This document shows, in pieces, positions 1 through 11,322 of a stretch of 27,500 nucleotides of DNA. The notes under the pieces are model-generated. The model saw nothing but the letters and a program-made list of their open reading frames with translations. It was not told the DNA's origin and made no database searches. The stretch comes from Chrysomallon squamiferum (Eukaryota > Mollusca > Gastropoda > Neomphalida > Peltospiridae). The stretch spans positions 47,387,102 to 47,414,601 of the forward strand of contig CM022665.1 in NCBI GenBank assembly GCA_012295275.1, read 5' to 3'. Position 1 is the stretch's first letter, and every line of letters begins with the position of its first letter. The translations under genes and the position numbers were made by a program.

Positions 1-600
1 GAAAACAAGATGACAGAAAACTAAATACAGTGATACCTAGACATTTATAATAATTGATGACAATAAAAAGATGCACACTGTAGGCATTACCCTAAAGAGT
101 TTTAATTGAAATTCAATACTTTTTTCTGACAGTTTTATTATCACTCAGTTTGAAGATTAAAAATGGTGATATGCTGACAAAGAACTAAGTACAGTGAAAT
201 TTAGACTTTTATAAAAGTGATGCTGATAAAAAGATACATCAGTAGGAATTATCCAAAGAGTTTTAATCAAAATTCAAGACTTTTTCTAAGTTTCATCATC
301 ACTCAGTTTGAAGATTAAAAAAGTTAGATATACAGACAGAAAACTAAGTACAATGAAATTTAGACTTTTATAAAACTGATGGTAATGAAAAGATACATCA
401 ATAGGAATTATCCAAAGTGTTTTAATCGAAATTGAAGTTTTTTTTTCTGAAAGGATGTTTTTTTTTTTTTTGTCATTCCTCAGTTTAGAAGTAAAAAAGT
501 AAATGCTGATAAAAAGTTAAGTACAGTGAAACCTTGACATGTTTAATATCGCTGACAGTGAAAAGATATGTATGTAGCCCTTGACATAATTTCTGAGTGT
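1..600. repeat. Degenerate tandem repeat, ~160-173-bp unit, about 3.5 copies
   Basis: The landmark ACTAAGTACAGTGAAATTTAGA, or close variants, recurs near 20, 183, 343 and 516, and GAATTATCCAAAGAGTTTTAAT recurs between. Copies diverge by roughly 15-25% by eye. It runs off the left edge of the window, so the true length is unknown. Confidence 0.8.
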
Positions 601-1140
601 GTTGCTTTAAGTGCTTGGTTTTTTAATTGCCTATGCTTTGTTTAAAATGTTACTAAAAATAATCTCATTTTAAATGTTACAACATGCCGTTTAATGGCAT
701 TACAATTGTTGTTGTGGTTTTTTTTTTAATTTTGTAAAAAATTATTCTTCATTTCCATTTCCCATTTCTGCCCAAGTTTAATGTTCTCTAAAAAATAAAA
801 AATAAAATAAATAAAAAAGATGTATATTTTAAGTATATTTGCAGAAAAAAAAATCTGTACATTTTAAGTACACTTTTGCAGAAAAAAAGAAGGATATTTA
901 AAGAGTAATAAAATAAAACATTTAAAAAAGAAAAAAATCTGTACATAATGGCTAGCTGACTCATGTGAGAGAGAGAGAGAGAGAAAAATCTATCATGACT
1001 CACTTTTATGTAAAAAAACTTTTTTTTATATATCTGTTCTTTTTTGTATTGTTTCTGTTGTTTTTTAATTGTTCATATTTTTGTTGTGTTTTTTCTTTAA
1101 CTATTACTGTTGTGTTTTCAAAACAATATATCTCCAAGAT

Positions 1141-1178
<38 letters not shown>

Positions 1179-1805
1179 AGGAATTAAAAAAAAAAAAAAA
1201 AAAGGAATTAAACATTGCGGTAATGAAGATGTTAAAATGTGGAAGTCTCCTATGAAATCTTGCCTAAGGAATCAAAGCTTTGAATCGAATATGTGTCACT
1301 AGTCCTCCCCCCCCCTTTATTTGTGATGACACATAGCCTTTTCTTTATATAGGCCTACTGAGTACATTAAAAGAAGCACTCATTTTTTTTAAATTCTAAT
1401 CTACACTTATCTGTATTATCAACAAAAAAAAATAAAATAAAATAAAAAAGTTATAAAAGTATTCTCGTGATATCAGCTAATACATGTGATATTGAGGAAT
1501 GTGAGTGAACACTGTGCATATTGAAAACTGTGGTTTGTAATTGTTCATACAACACTGAGGGCTTGAGGCTATCAGGTTCAGTCCCCATCTGTTCCAAGTT
1601 GTCTTTGTGATTGTCATCTGTTATTTTATTTTTTTGTTGTTTTTGTTTGATTGGTTGCTTGTTTTTTAGTTGTTTGTTGTTTTTGGATTATTTTATTTTT
1701 TTTGGGGGGGGTGTAATTTAGTAATGTGAAAACACTGGTAATGTTACCCCAAAGAAAGTCCATTTTTTTATTTATTTAATATTTATTTATACTATTTTTT
1801 ATTTA
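600..1805. other. Low-complexity stretch, no gene seen
   Basis: AT-rich with a short (GA)n at 967-984, a 33-base A run (1145-1177) and T-rich segments. ORFs here are products of these runs. A possible SINE-like scrap lies near 1560-1610. Confidence 0.6.
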
Positions 1806-2215
1806 CACTAAAATCATTCAATTTCTGAAAGAGTTAAATTCAAGATTTACAATAAGCTTAGTTTTAAACTTATCTGTTTTATACAGTAAAATGATTCAGT
1901 TTGTGAAAGAGTTCATTTCAAGGTTTATATTAAACTTAGTTTTAAACTGTTTTGTTATATACAGTAAAATTATTCAGTTTGTGAAAGAGTTCAAAGTTTA
2001 GTTAAAAGTTTTCTAAAGTTATAAAGTAAAATGATTCAGTTTGTGAAAAGTTCATTTAGTTTTATTAAACCAGTTTTGTTGTTTTACAGTAAAATCATTC
2101 AATTTCTCAAAGAGTTAATTTCAAAGTAAACAATAATCTTAGTTTTAAACTACTCTGTTATATTAAACAATAATCTTATTAAATGTATCTGTTATATACA
2201 GTAAATTAATTCAAT
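1806..2215. repeat. Degenerate tandem repeat, ~65-80-bp unit, about five copies
   Basis: The core ACAGTAAAATNATTCANTTTNTGAAAGAGTT (written here as a consensus with N) recurs near 1806, 1886, 1962, 2027 and 2087, followed each time by a CTTAGTTTTAAAC-type tail in full-length copies. Unit length varies, indicating internal deletions. Confidence 0.8.
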
Positions 2216-2232
2216 TTATTAGTTAAAAACAA

Positions 2233-2428
2233 CAGTCCACTTACAAATTACGCGATGATTACGAAAGCAAAGATTACGAAGGAATTTTCGTTTAATTTTC
2301 ATTCCTTTCATCAATAATCGATGCGTTATTAAACTCGTCTGTTTAACGCTGGACTGACCAGAGATGTAATAACAGCGATATTTCACCACTATTAGAGCTT
2401 ATAACCGAGATATTTCACTGTTATTACA
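2233..2428. repeat. Foldback cluster, possible MITE
   Basis: CAGTCCA (2233-2239) pairs with TGGACTG (2350-2356), and the adjacent ~30 bp are also imperfectly complementary (ACGCGATGATTA against TAATCGATGCGT). A second perfect 11-bp inverted repeat, TGTAATAACAG (2365-2375) and CTGTTATTACA (2418-2428), follows, enclosing a direct repeat of GATATTTCAC. No clear target-site duplication was found, so transposon status is uncertain. Confidence 0.45.
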
Positions 2429-3164
2429 GATCATAACTGGTGAGAGTGAGACAAATCAGACACATTAGGAAGCAGCCTGTTTGCCAGTCTCAGCCTGTGA
2501 TGAGAAACAATGGCATATTTCTTTCACACGAATTAATAAACAGATATATTGATTTGTTTTTAACACACACACACACACACACACATCCACAATGGATGAC
2601 AGTGAAAAATTAAATATGGCCGACTGCACTGTCAAACGGTGATTTCCCAAGATAGAATAAAACAAAACAAATCAATTTTGTTAGCAAAAACAAAATCAGC
2701 TCGAAGATTTGATTATTTTTAATTTAATTTTGTTTTCTTCCTGTGCTGTATTCAGTGGTAAGTCTGCTGTTTATTGGGTCGAAGGATCAATCCTCTAAGA
2801 AATCATCTTTTTTTCCCAATCCAGCCCCTGCTCCATGACAGGATTATAAAAACGTTATCTTTGAAATAATTCATTCATTTATTCAATAATGTTTCAGCTT
2901 TTTTTTTCCCATTCTACCCCTTTGCTCTGTGACTGGATCATCAAAAGTTGCTGTATGTTTTTCTTCCTGTTTAGAGAAAGTACACTAAAAAAAAATGTCT
3001 TGCTGCTAAATTAGTACATTTAGTGCAGGTTTCTAATCTAATCTACTCACTTCTGTCAGTTAAAAAACAAAAACTTGAGACAACATAAAATATCTTACTT
3101 ATTTGAAGTACCTGCCAAGGGTTATCCTCATTCAAGTATTAATGAAAAATAAATTTAGTGGAAA
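2429..3164. other. No gene seen; (AC)11 microsatellite
   Basis: Contains (AC)n at 2563-2584 followed by mixed sequence with a short ATG frame at 2591 (MDDSEKLNMADC...) that ends after 15 codons. No splice-compatible, family-matching N-terminal sestrin exon was recognised. Confidence 0.5.
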
Positions 3165-3545
3165 TGTTTTTCTTCCAGCCAATAAGAAATGTTTTCTCTC
3201 ATCCAGTAATCTTTTTTCTTTCAATCAGTAGAAGAAAAATATTCTCTTTTTTGGGGGGCAGTAATATATGATTTCTTTTTAAACCAGTAAAAAAAGTTTC
3301 TTTCCTAATCAATAAATAGGTGTTTGTTTCATTTTTTTTATTTTTTATTTAATTTTTAATTTTAATTTTAATTATTTTTAATTTTTTTTTTTGTATTATT
3401 ATTTTTTTTTTATTATTATTATTATTTTTTTTTTTTTTTTTTTTTTTTTTTTGGTTTTTTTTTTTTTTTTTCAGCCAATAGAAAATATTCTTTCATGGGC
3501 AGTAAATGCTTTCTTTCAGCCAATAGAAAGCACTGTCTCTCAGTC
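3165..3545. repeat. Degenerate 30-50-bp repeat with CCAAT/CCAGT core, split by a poly-T tract
   Basis: TTCTTCCAGCCAATAAGAAA and variants (TTTCAGCCAATAGAAA, AATCAGTAGAAGAAAA, AACCAGTAAAAAAAG) recur near 3173, 3204, 3222, 3283, 3473 and 3518. A T-rich stretch with two long T runs (about 3425-3471) interrupts the array. Confidence 0.55.
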
Positions 3546-3627
3546 GTTATAAAAAAAAAAGTTGATTGTGAACTACTAACAAGTTTGTTCAAGAAGTTAA
3601 TGAAAGAGCACTCAGCTGCTCTCAGCG

Positions 3628-3799
3628 ATGGAACATTCTGGCAAAAATCTTGATGGACTCTTGCCAGAAATTACCCATTTCTGTGACAGATACAAAAATA
3701 CCAGTGTTTTCAACACACAGGAATGTCTGAACGTCTGTTCAGGCGTAATGGTTTGGCTGTCAGTGCTGGAACTGTGACAGTAACTACATTCCTGTGTTG
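3628..3799. other. Inverted-repeat cluster with three-way-junction layout
   Basis: CAACACACAGGAATG (3711-3725) pairs with CATTCCTGTGTTG (3787-3799) except for a two-base bulge. Inside are a CTGAAC/GTTCAG hairpin (3727-3742, four-base loop) and a CTGTCA/TGACAG hairpin (3757-3780). A further TTCTGGCA...TTGCCAGAA pairing lies at 3634-3668. A 49-codon frame (3628-3777) overlaps it but has no recognised homology. It could be a structured RNA, a foldback transposon or a cruciform-forming sequence. Confidence 0.4.
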
Positions 3800-5001
3800 A
3801 TCATGTCTGCCAGAAGTGTGCCCCAGACAGGCGTGCTTGAATCTGGTGCCAGACAGTTTGATTGGTTGATGATACATTTGTGGTTTTTTTTTTTTTTTTT
3901 AATTGTTTTGGAGACAAGTGAAAGTAATTTTAAATAAATAAAGATATTTCAGCTTATTGGCAAGATTGTATATTTTCTGTGTATTTATCGGTTAATTTAT
4001 ACTTTTTTATTTTTTCAATTTTTGTTTGTTTCCTTGTTTGTTTATTTATTTATTTTATTTATTTATTTATTTATTTATTTTGATATATTTATGAAACAGT
4101 CCAACTCCCCCAACCAATAAATTTATATTTTACAAAATCCTTTTATTTTTTTATACAGTATATATTATGATTTTTTATTTTTTTTTTTTTTTCCCTATTT
4201 TCTTTGTAGTCTGAAAATATTATATTTTCTTTAGCTTTTAATTTCTTAAGAGTTTTTATTTTTTTTATTTCATTTTTTTTTTTTTTTAGTGCTCTTTCTC
4301 TCTTTATTTCCAGACATTTTTTTACCAGAAACAAATTTCAAACAAGCAAACAAGCAAATTCCATTTTTAACCATTTGCAGTTTCTTCTGGCTTTAATTCC
4401 TGCTGTTACTTAGCAACGCGGCTGTGCATTATTTATAAGTGTTAGAAAAAGATAAAAAAAAAAAAAAAAAAAAGATAAAAAGATAAAGGAATAGATAGGA
4501 ATTCTGGGAATGGTTGCAGGGTTTTTTTTTTGTTGTTTTTTTCTGTCATTTTGAGAAACATATCATTGATAACAGAACTTTGAACTGTTGAAATAAGAAA
4601 TAATTTTGTTGTTAATGGAACAGTTTTAATAGAACATCAGAGGGTTGGGTTTGGTTGTTGTTTTTTTATTTTGTTTAATTTAATTTTATTTTATTTATTT
4701 ATTTATTTATTTTTACTTTTTCATATTTATTTACTCTTTTTTTTTTTTTTTATTTATTTACTCTTTTTTTTTCTTTATTTATTTATATTTATTTATTTAT
4801 TTATATATTTATTTATTTATTTATTTTCTTATTTATTTACTCTTTTTTTTTCGTCATATTTATTTTATTTTTATTTTATTAAATTTATATTATTTTTATT
4901 TATTTATTTTTGATACTCACTGGAAAGGAATTTTATGTATCAAAACTGTTAACATTACCCCAAAGGAAGCCCTTTTTTTCTAAATTATGTGACAATTATT
5001 T

Positions 5002-5042
<41 letters not shown>

Positions 5043-5590
5043 ATGTTCAGTGGAAGGCAATGAAGCCATGCATACTTACAGAAATATCACAGGAAGAGAT
5101 AACATGTGCTTTTTAAACATTTCTTATTTTGGACAAATAGTTGGGTTTTTTTTTTTTTTTTTTTTTTTATTTAGATATATATTTTGTTGTGGGATTTTTT
5201 GATGGGTTTTTTTTTTTTTAAGTTTTTGTTTTTGTATTTTTATTAAGCTATTTTTCCACATGAATATGTAAAAAAAAATTAGATTGCATATCAAGCACTG
5301 ATAATTGGTAGAAACTGCAAAAGAAAAATATAAAATTTAGATTTTTGGATGTTTTTTTTTTTTTTTTTTTAACAAGTTGTTACAGCCATTACTAACTGAT
5401 GCATTATTTTATGATCTGTGTAACCAAGTTGATTTTTTTTTTGTGACAAATCAAAACCATGTGTTAGTTTTGTACTAAAACCTGTCGTTGCCATGGTTAC
5501 AGCGATCAATTTGTATGGGAGAACTCAGTTGATTTTGTTCTAACATATCTAGGTAAAATATTGTCACCTGTATGAGTATTTTTTAAATTA
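3800..5590. other. T-rich low-complexity region
   Basis: Dominated by (TTTA)n (about 4040-4080 and 4690-4910) and T runs, the longest 38 T at 5004-5041. ORFs made only of Phe, Leu, Tyr and Ile are artefacts. A GTTGCCATGGTTAC motif lies at 5487-5500. No gene seen. Confidence 0.7.
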
Positions 5591-5635
5591 TTGTTAGTGT
5601 TATTACTATTATTATTACTATTTATTATTATTATT

Positions 5636-5670
<35 letters not shown>

Positions 5671-5784
5671 TTATTATTATTATTTATTATTATTATTTTT
5701 ATTATTATTATTACTATTTATTATTATTATTATTTATTATTATTATTTATTATTATTATTATTTATTTATTTACGGTTTTTGTG

Positions 5785-5820
<36 letters not shown>
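5591..5820. repeat. (ATT)n microsatellite with (TG)16 tail
   Basis: Interrupted ATT/TTTA repeats from 5591 to about 5775, then (TG)16 at 5789-5820. Confidence 0.9.
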
Positions 5821-5824
<4 letters not shown>

Positions 5825-6469
5825 AATAAGCTTAATATATTCAGTGCTGGCTGCAACCAAACAGAATTTGCAAAACAGCTCTAAATATTCAACATTTGTT
5901 AGCAAAACGTGTATATTTTAAACATAACATTCATATCTGTGTATTTTATTTTTTAATTATAATTATTTTATTCTATTTTGATCTTCTTTTTTTAATTATT
6001 ATATTCATTTTATTTAAATATTTTATTTTATTTTTATTTTTATTTGTTTATTTATTATTCTTTTTTTTTATGGCATATGTATGTAAGTGTACATTCAAGT
6101 ATATATGTATGTACGTGTTGTGTTGTGTGTTTGTGTGTCCAGAATGTATTTATTATTGCATATCTATATAAGTAGGTGTATACATATGTGTGTTTATCTG
6201 TTTATGAATATGTTTCTCTTTGTTTATGCATGTGTGAATTATCACACTGTAATTCTAAATATACAGTAGAAATCAATAAACTTTTGTATTTAAATTTAAT
6301 TCATAATTTCTGGTTTATTATTCATTGATCTGCATACTAATATTACACTGTATGTTTCACATAACACATATATCACCTCACCTTCATATAAGAATATGCC
6401 AGTCACATATTTTATTATGTAAATTAATACATAAGAACATTCTGCTGTAATTGTGTGGTTAGTATACTT
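5821..6469. other. No gene seen
   Basis: AT-rich sequence with TGTATG/TGTGTG-rich stretches around 6080-6240 and an AATAAA at about 6274. Nothing gene-like. Confidence 0.5.
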
Positions 6470-6560
6470 CACTGAGGCATCACTGGTCACTGGATCAATT
6501 CTTCTTAGTGCCCACACTGTGCAGTATCTTTTCTTGTATACTTGACTGCAACTTTGTTGT
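6470..6560 (+). repeat. Possible tRNA-SINE relic
   Basis: CACTGGTCACTGGATCAATTC and then TTAGTGCCCACACTG resemble, with several substitutions, the B-box region of mollusc-type tRNA SINEs (GGATCGATCC...AGTGGGCCCATTG, recalled, not searched). The remaining body of such an element cannot be traced. The 125-codon minus-strand open frame across 6296-6673 has no recognisable homology. Confidence 0.25.
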
Positions 6561-6799
6561 TTTTTTCTTCCGTTCACGGATAGGTGCGCGTAACATATCA
6601 CTTGTTGCTTAAATAAAAAAACAGAACAGAAATAAAAATATAATCTGTGTGTAGGTTTCTTGTCTGATATCATGATTGTAGGAAAGTGATGTCTGTTATT
6701 TAACAGCTGTTTGAGTTTGTGTTGAGTTGTTAAATTGAGTAATTCGTGTACTGCAGCTTTCAGTATCTTTCAGAAATGTTTTCTTTTGTTTTGGGGGTT

Positions 6800-7078
6800 T
6801 TTTTTTTACTTTTCTTTATTTTCTTTCTTGCTTTTTCTTTCCTTCTTTCTTTCTTTCCTTCTTTTATTTTGTTGTATTTTTATCATACATTATTATTATT
6901 ATCATTATTATTATCATTATTATTATTACTATTATTATTACTATTATTATTATCATCATTATTATTATCATTATTATTATTGTGATTATGATTATGATTA
7001 TTATTATGATGATGATGATTAGCAGTAGTAGTAGTAGTAGTCGTAGTTGTAGTAGTAGTAGTAGTAGTAGTTGTTGTT

Positions 7079-7113
<35 letters not shown>

Positions 7114-7144
7114 TGTTGTTGTAGTAGTAGTATAGTAGTAGTAT
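6800..7144. repeat. Pyrimidine tract and compound trinucleotide microsatellite
   Basis: TTTC/CTTC repeats at about 6800-6865, then (ATT)n with ATC/GAT interruptions from 6889, changing to (AGT)n with TTG blocks to 7144. It ends 65 bp before sestrin exon 1. Poly-Ser and poly-Ile open frames are artefacts. Confidence 0.9.
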
Positions 7145-7209
7145 TTACCACATTATTGCTGTTTCCTGCAATACACCTGACTAAAATGTGTGTATTTATA
7201 TTTTTGCAG

Positions 7210-7281
7210 GAAAGAGGGAGGGGCATCAAGATACCTCGCCCACTCGGCCATGGCCCCAGTCACTTCATTCCACAGAACGAG
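7210..7281 (+). CDS. Sestrin exon 1 of those visible (IPRPLG block)
   Basis: Preceded by a TTATATTTTTGCAG acceptor and followed by GTAAAC. It encodes 24 residues including [17 protein letters not shown], which matches the N-terminal block GIRIPRPLGQGPSRFIP of vertebrate SESN1. It starts and ends in phase 0. It is not the initiator exon: there is no in-frame ATG inside it and it begins at an acceptor, so at least one more 5' exon is expected. It sits 8.7 kb upstream of the next exon, between a trinucleotide microsatellite and a (CA)40 tract that starts 44 bp after the donor. Confidence 0.92.
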
Positions 7282-7323
7282 GTAAACTGTTATAAATATT
7301 TTAAACTCTTTCCTCTCAGACTG

Positions 7324-7409
<86 letters not shown>

Positions 7410-10400
7410 TTTAAACTGTCACATTCAGACTCAGGAGATACACAGTACAGACATTTTTAAAATAAGACTTCTGGGATTTTTTTTCAATCCTGGATGAAAT
7501 TTGTTTTTTTTAAAAGTGGAGTTTTAGAATGTTCTAGAAAACCTGTTTATTTAATAAGGGAAATAAAACAACAAAAGCCTATTATGTTGGTTGTTGAATG
7601 GTTTTTGTGCTGTCACTGATAATGTAAAATGAATGACAAATAATGGTAACATAAAATTTCTTGGATCAGAATAATAATTATTTGTAACAAGTAATTTCTG
7701 AAATCTTATCTACTAAACCATATTTTCACAGCTCATGAACAAATTGTGGAAGTCATTAACCTTGTGAAATGTTTTTATGTTATCACTGACAATGTTAAAG
7801 AAAAATATAAATAAATAAATAATGGTAAATTACAATTGTCTGGATCAGAATAATAATTATTTATAAGAACTAATTTTTTTAAACTTTTATCTATTAAACC
7901 ATATTTTGACAGTTCATGAACAAATTGTGGAAGTAATGGACTATGTCAAATGTTTTTGTGTTATCATTGATAAAGTAAAAAATAAAAAAATAAAGGTAAC
8001 TTTAGTATTTTACACTCATTCAGATCAGAATAATAATTATTTTTAAAAGCAAAACAACTAATTTTTTTAAATTTCTGTCTGCTAAACCATATTTTCATGG
8101 TTCATTAACAAATTGCTGAAGCATTGGACCTTTTCAAACAGTTTTTTTTCAGCTATCGCTGATAAAGTAAAAAAAAAAAAAATAAAGGTAACTTTACTAT
8201 TTTACACTTACTCAGAATAAATCATTATTTATAACAGCAAAAATAATAGATTTTTGAAATTTTACCTACTAAACTATATTTTCACATTTTATTAACAAAC
8301 AGTGGAAATAACGGACCTTGACAAACGTTTTGTAACCACAGACAATGGAGAAAAAAGACAATAATAATAAATAATAATGGTAACTTACACCTCCTTTGAT
8401 CTGAACAACAATTAGCTGTCACAGCAAAAATGACGAAATTTTATCTACTGATTCACCATTTTCACTGTTTATTAACAAATTGTGAAAGTCACGAACCTTG
8501 TCAGATGTTTAATTGTTCTTTCACTGTCAATGGAAAAAAAAAAAAAAAAAATGAATATGCTCTTCCTTGGATCAGATTAATATTTATCTGTCGCAGCAAA
8601 AACAATTAATTTTTGTTTATATACAAACAGGTATTTTCACTGGTTATAGTTCTTGTTAACACACCTGTGATTACCTGTTGGAACAGGTGTGTATTTCGTG
8701 TTTTGTATTTTATCAATTACCTGGAAGAGCACACTGGTTGATTATTCTAACAGGTAGAGTGTGCAGGGCTGTCTGCTTTTAGATGCTTACTTTTGTAATT
8801 ATATGCTGTCGTTGTCAGCATTTTTTTTTATCATATGTTTCAGTATTTGGTGTCGTTTTGTTATTCATATTAAAGAAATTATAATTTTTTTATTATTTTT
8901 TTTTTTTCCTGAATTAGAATTTTTTGAATAATGTTGTTTTTGGGAATTAATTTTTTTTTTTACTATTTTTTTTATTTATTATTCATGATTATCTGGTTAT
9001 GTGTATTAGTACGTGTGTGTATATGTGACTTTGTGTGTGTTTTTATCTGATGTGTGTTTGCATGCATTTATTGTTTTTATCGTGTGTAGATGTGTGTAGG
9101 TGTCTGGGTTTGCGTGTATGTGTATGGTTATCCATCTGTGTGTGTATCTTGTGTCTTTGTGTGTCTGTGTGTCTGATTGTCTGTCTGTTTTACAGAGATA
9201 TAAATATCTTTTTATGACATCTGCACTCTGTCTGAAAACAGACTATGAGTTGTGATATAAGACTTGACTGGTAGGGTTTGAAAACCGGTATTTTAATACA
9301 GGTAAATTCTAGTTTTAGTAATTGATGGGTAATACCGTTACTGAGGCACCAATACCGGTTTTCTAAATTTTAACGAGTTATGTTAGTTGTTAACATAAAA
9401 TTATGTTAGATACTCGGGTGTTGCTAGCGTGCCTTCAGATGTGAGTTCGATGCTCATCTGTCTAATGTTCCAGGTTTACCTGTTTGATTGCTGACATGTG
9501 TGCCATCCTAAGTCATTTTGGCTACTGCTTCTCGGTCGTCGCCCAAGACACTAGATATTTTGTGTTTTTTTAAAGTCATACTTCTCGAGTATCAAAGAAT
9601 GAATCAGAACTCCTCAGAACTTGCAAAACATATGATGTACATTTTACTTGTTTCCTTTTTATAAAATTCGCGTCCACATTTCTTCTTGGTTTTTTATTGC
9701 ATGGACATTTCTTATATACCTTTTGTACCCATTTTAAGTTCTATAATGGTTCATTTCACAATTTTTTCTGAAGACAGGTAGGAAAAGGAGGATAATGAAT
9801 AATGTTTTCAGATGAGTGTCAAATAATAAATAAAATGAGTATGTATAAGAGAAAACAGTGTCCACAAAAGCCCTGTAAGTACATTTTCCATTGCACAAAC
9901 TAACTAAAACCTGTGAAAACTGGTATTGAGAATATCAGTTGGTAATTTACTGGTATTGATATTATCGGTAATTTGCACACCCTATTGACTGGTCATAATA
10001 TCCAACCCACTTTGCTACTCTGTTTAACCTATCTTCCATTCCAACTAGTACTCTACATCTAGTTTATCAAATTCATTACTGCAAACAGCAAAGGTGCTAC
10101 TAAAAAATTCCTTAGTCAGCCAAAACAATGAAATAATAACTTAGAAATAAAAAAAACTTTCATTAGAACATTATTTATTCCTTTTCATATACATTTAAAT
10201 ATTGTATTAGTTCTTCATTTCCAATTCAAGAAGAAATAAAGAAAATAAATAAATAAATATATAAAAATTAAAAATGAAGTTTGACTTGTGTTTACTCAAA
10301 GTAGAAACATACTGTAGTAATGTTTTGTGGTTACTTTAGTTTTGTTCAGTTTCGTGCACACACATACAGGCATCACACACTTACACAAACATACGTACTT

Positions 10401-11267
10401 ATAGTCACGTACTCCTGCAATCATAGAGTCAAGTATGTATCCATTGTAAAGGTATTTTATTACCTAGATATATACCCTCCATTACTTTACTTGACACAAA
10501 CAAATAGGACAAGAAAAATTTCATGTGCTGTAAAATTTCACAGCCTATCAAAGAATTTTTTTATATTTGTAATCTTTTCAATTCAGCTGAAGCGTGACTT
10601 GCGGTTAGAATAGCATGCTGCGAAGCTCAATACTAAAAACTAGTTCTTTATTTTGTACTTAGGTGACCTCTTTTTTCTTTTTTACTTTTTTTTTTTTTAA
10701 CTCCTTTTCATTCCTTTTCTTTCTTCTTTCTTTTTTTTTTTTTTTTTTTTTTTCCTTTTTGTTTCCTTCTTTGTAACTGCTTCGCTTCCTCCGCATTATT
10801 TCCACGTTCAACAAATGACCTTGACATTGGCTATTTTTGCTGCTGAATCAGCGGATGTCGTTGGCTGATGTCAGAGTCGCGCACAAAAGAAACCCTTGTA
10901 TTGATTAGTTGATGAAATAGCGTTTACCGTACAGCTAACTGCAGCAGTATGCCAAGTCGACACTTTATTGAATATTTGATTATCTGGGATCTTGTGTTCA
11001 CTGATTTATTTAACTTCTGGTTTCGATTGCGCATAGATTGGCCGTTTTACGTGCTCTAAACAAAAACAGCACTTCTGGTACAGCAGCTTGGCTGCATTCT
11101 GATGGTGCAAATAGATACAGCGAACAGAGAGAGGGCCGTGTGTTAGTGGATCTTTTTATGGCATATTCAAAGTGAAGACATATGAATAAATTATTATTAT
11201 TTTTCTTTTTTTCTTTTTCATGTTTTCCTATATATTTGTGGGTGGTGTTTGTTTTTTTTCCTGGTAT

Positions 11268-11322
<55 letters not shown>

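Noticed and set aside
3628-3777. 49-codon ATG frame (MEHSGKNLDG...)
   Set aside because: Overlaps the inverted-repeat cluster and lacks a phase-0 donor, so it is not a good sestrin first exon.
6296-6673. 125-codon minus-strand frame
   Set aside because: No recognisable domain, AT-biased composition, no splice or promoter context. A possible SINE relic overlaps it.
6982-7497. 171-codon Ser/His-rich open frame
   Set aside because: It is a read-through of AGT and CA microsatellites across a real 72-bp exon; only 7210-7281 is coding.
10949-11059. 36-codon frame MPSRHFIEY...
   Set aside because: No homology recognised and no convincing donor; kept only as part of the complex island.
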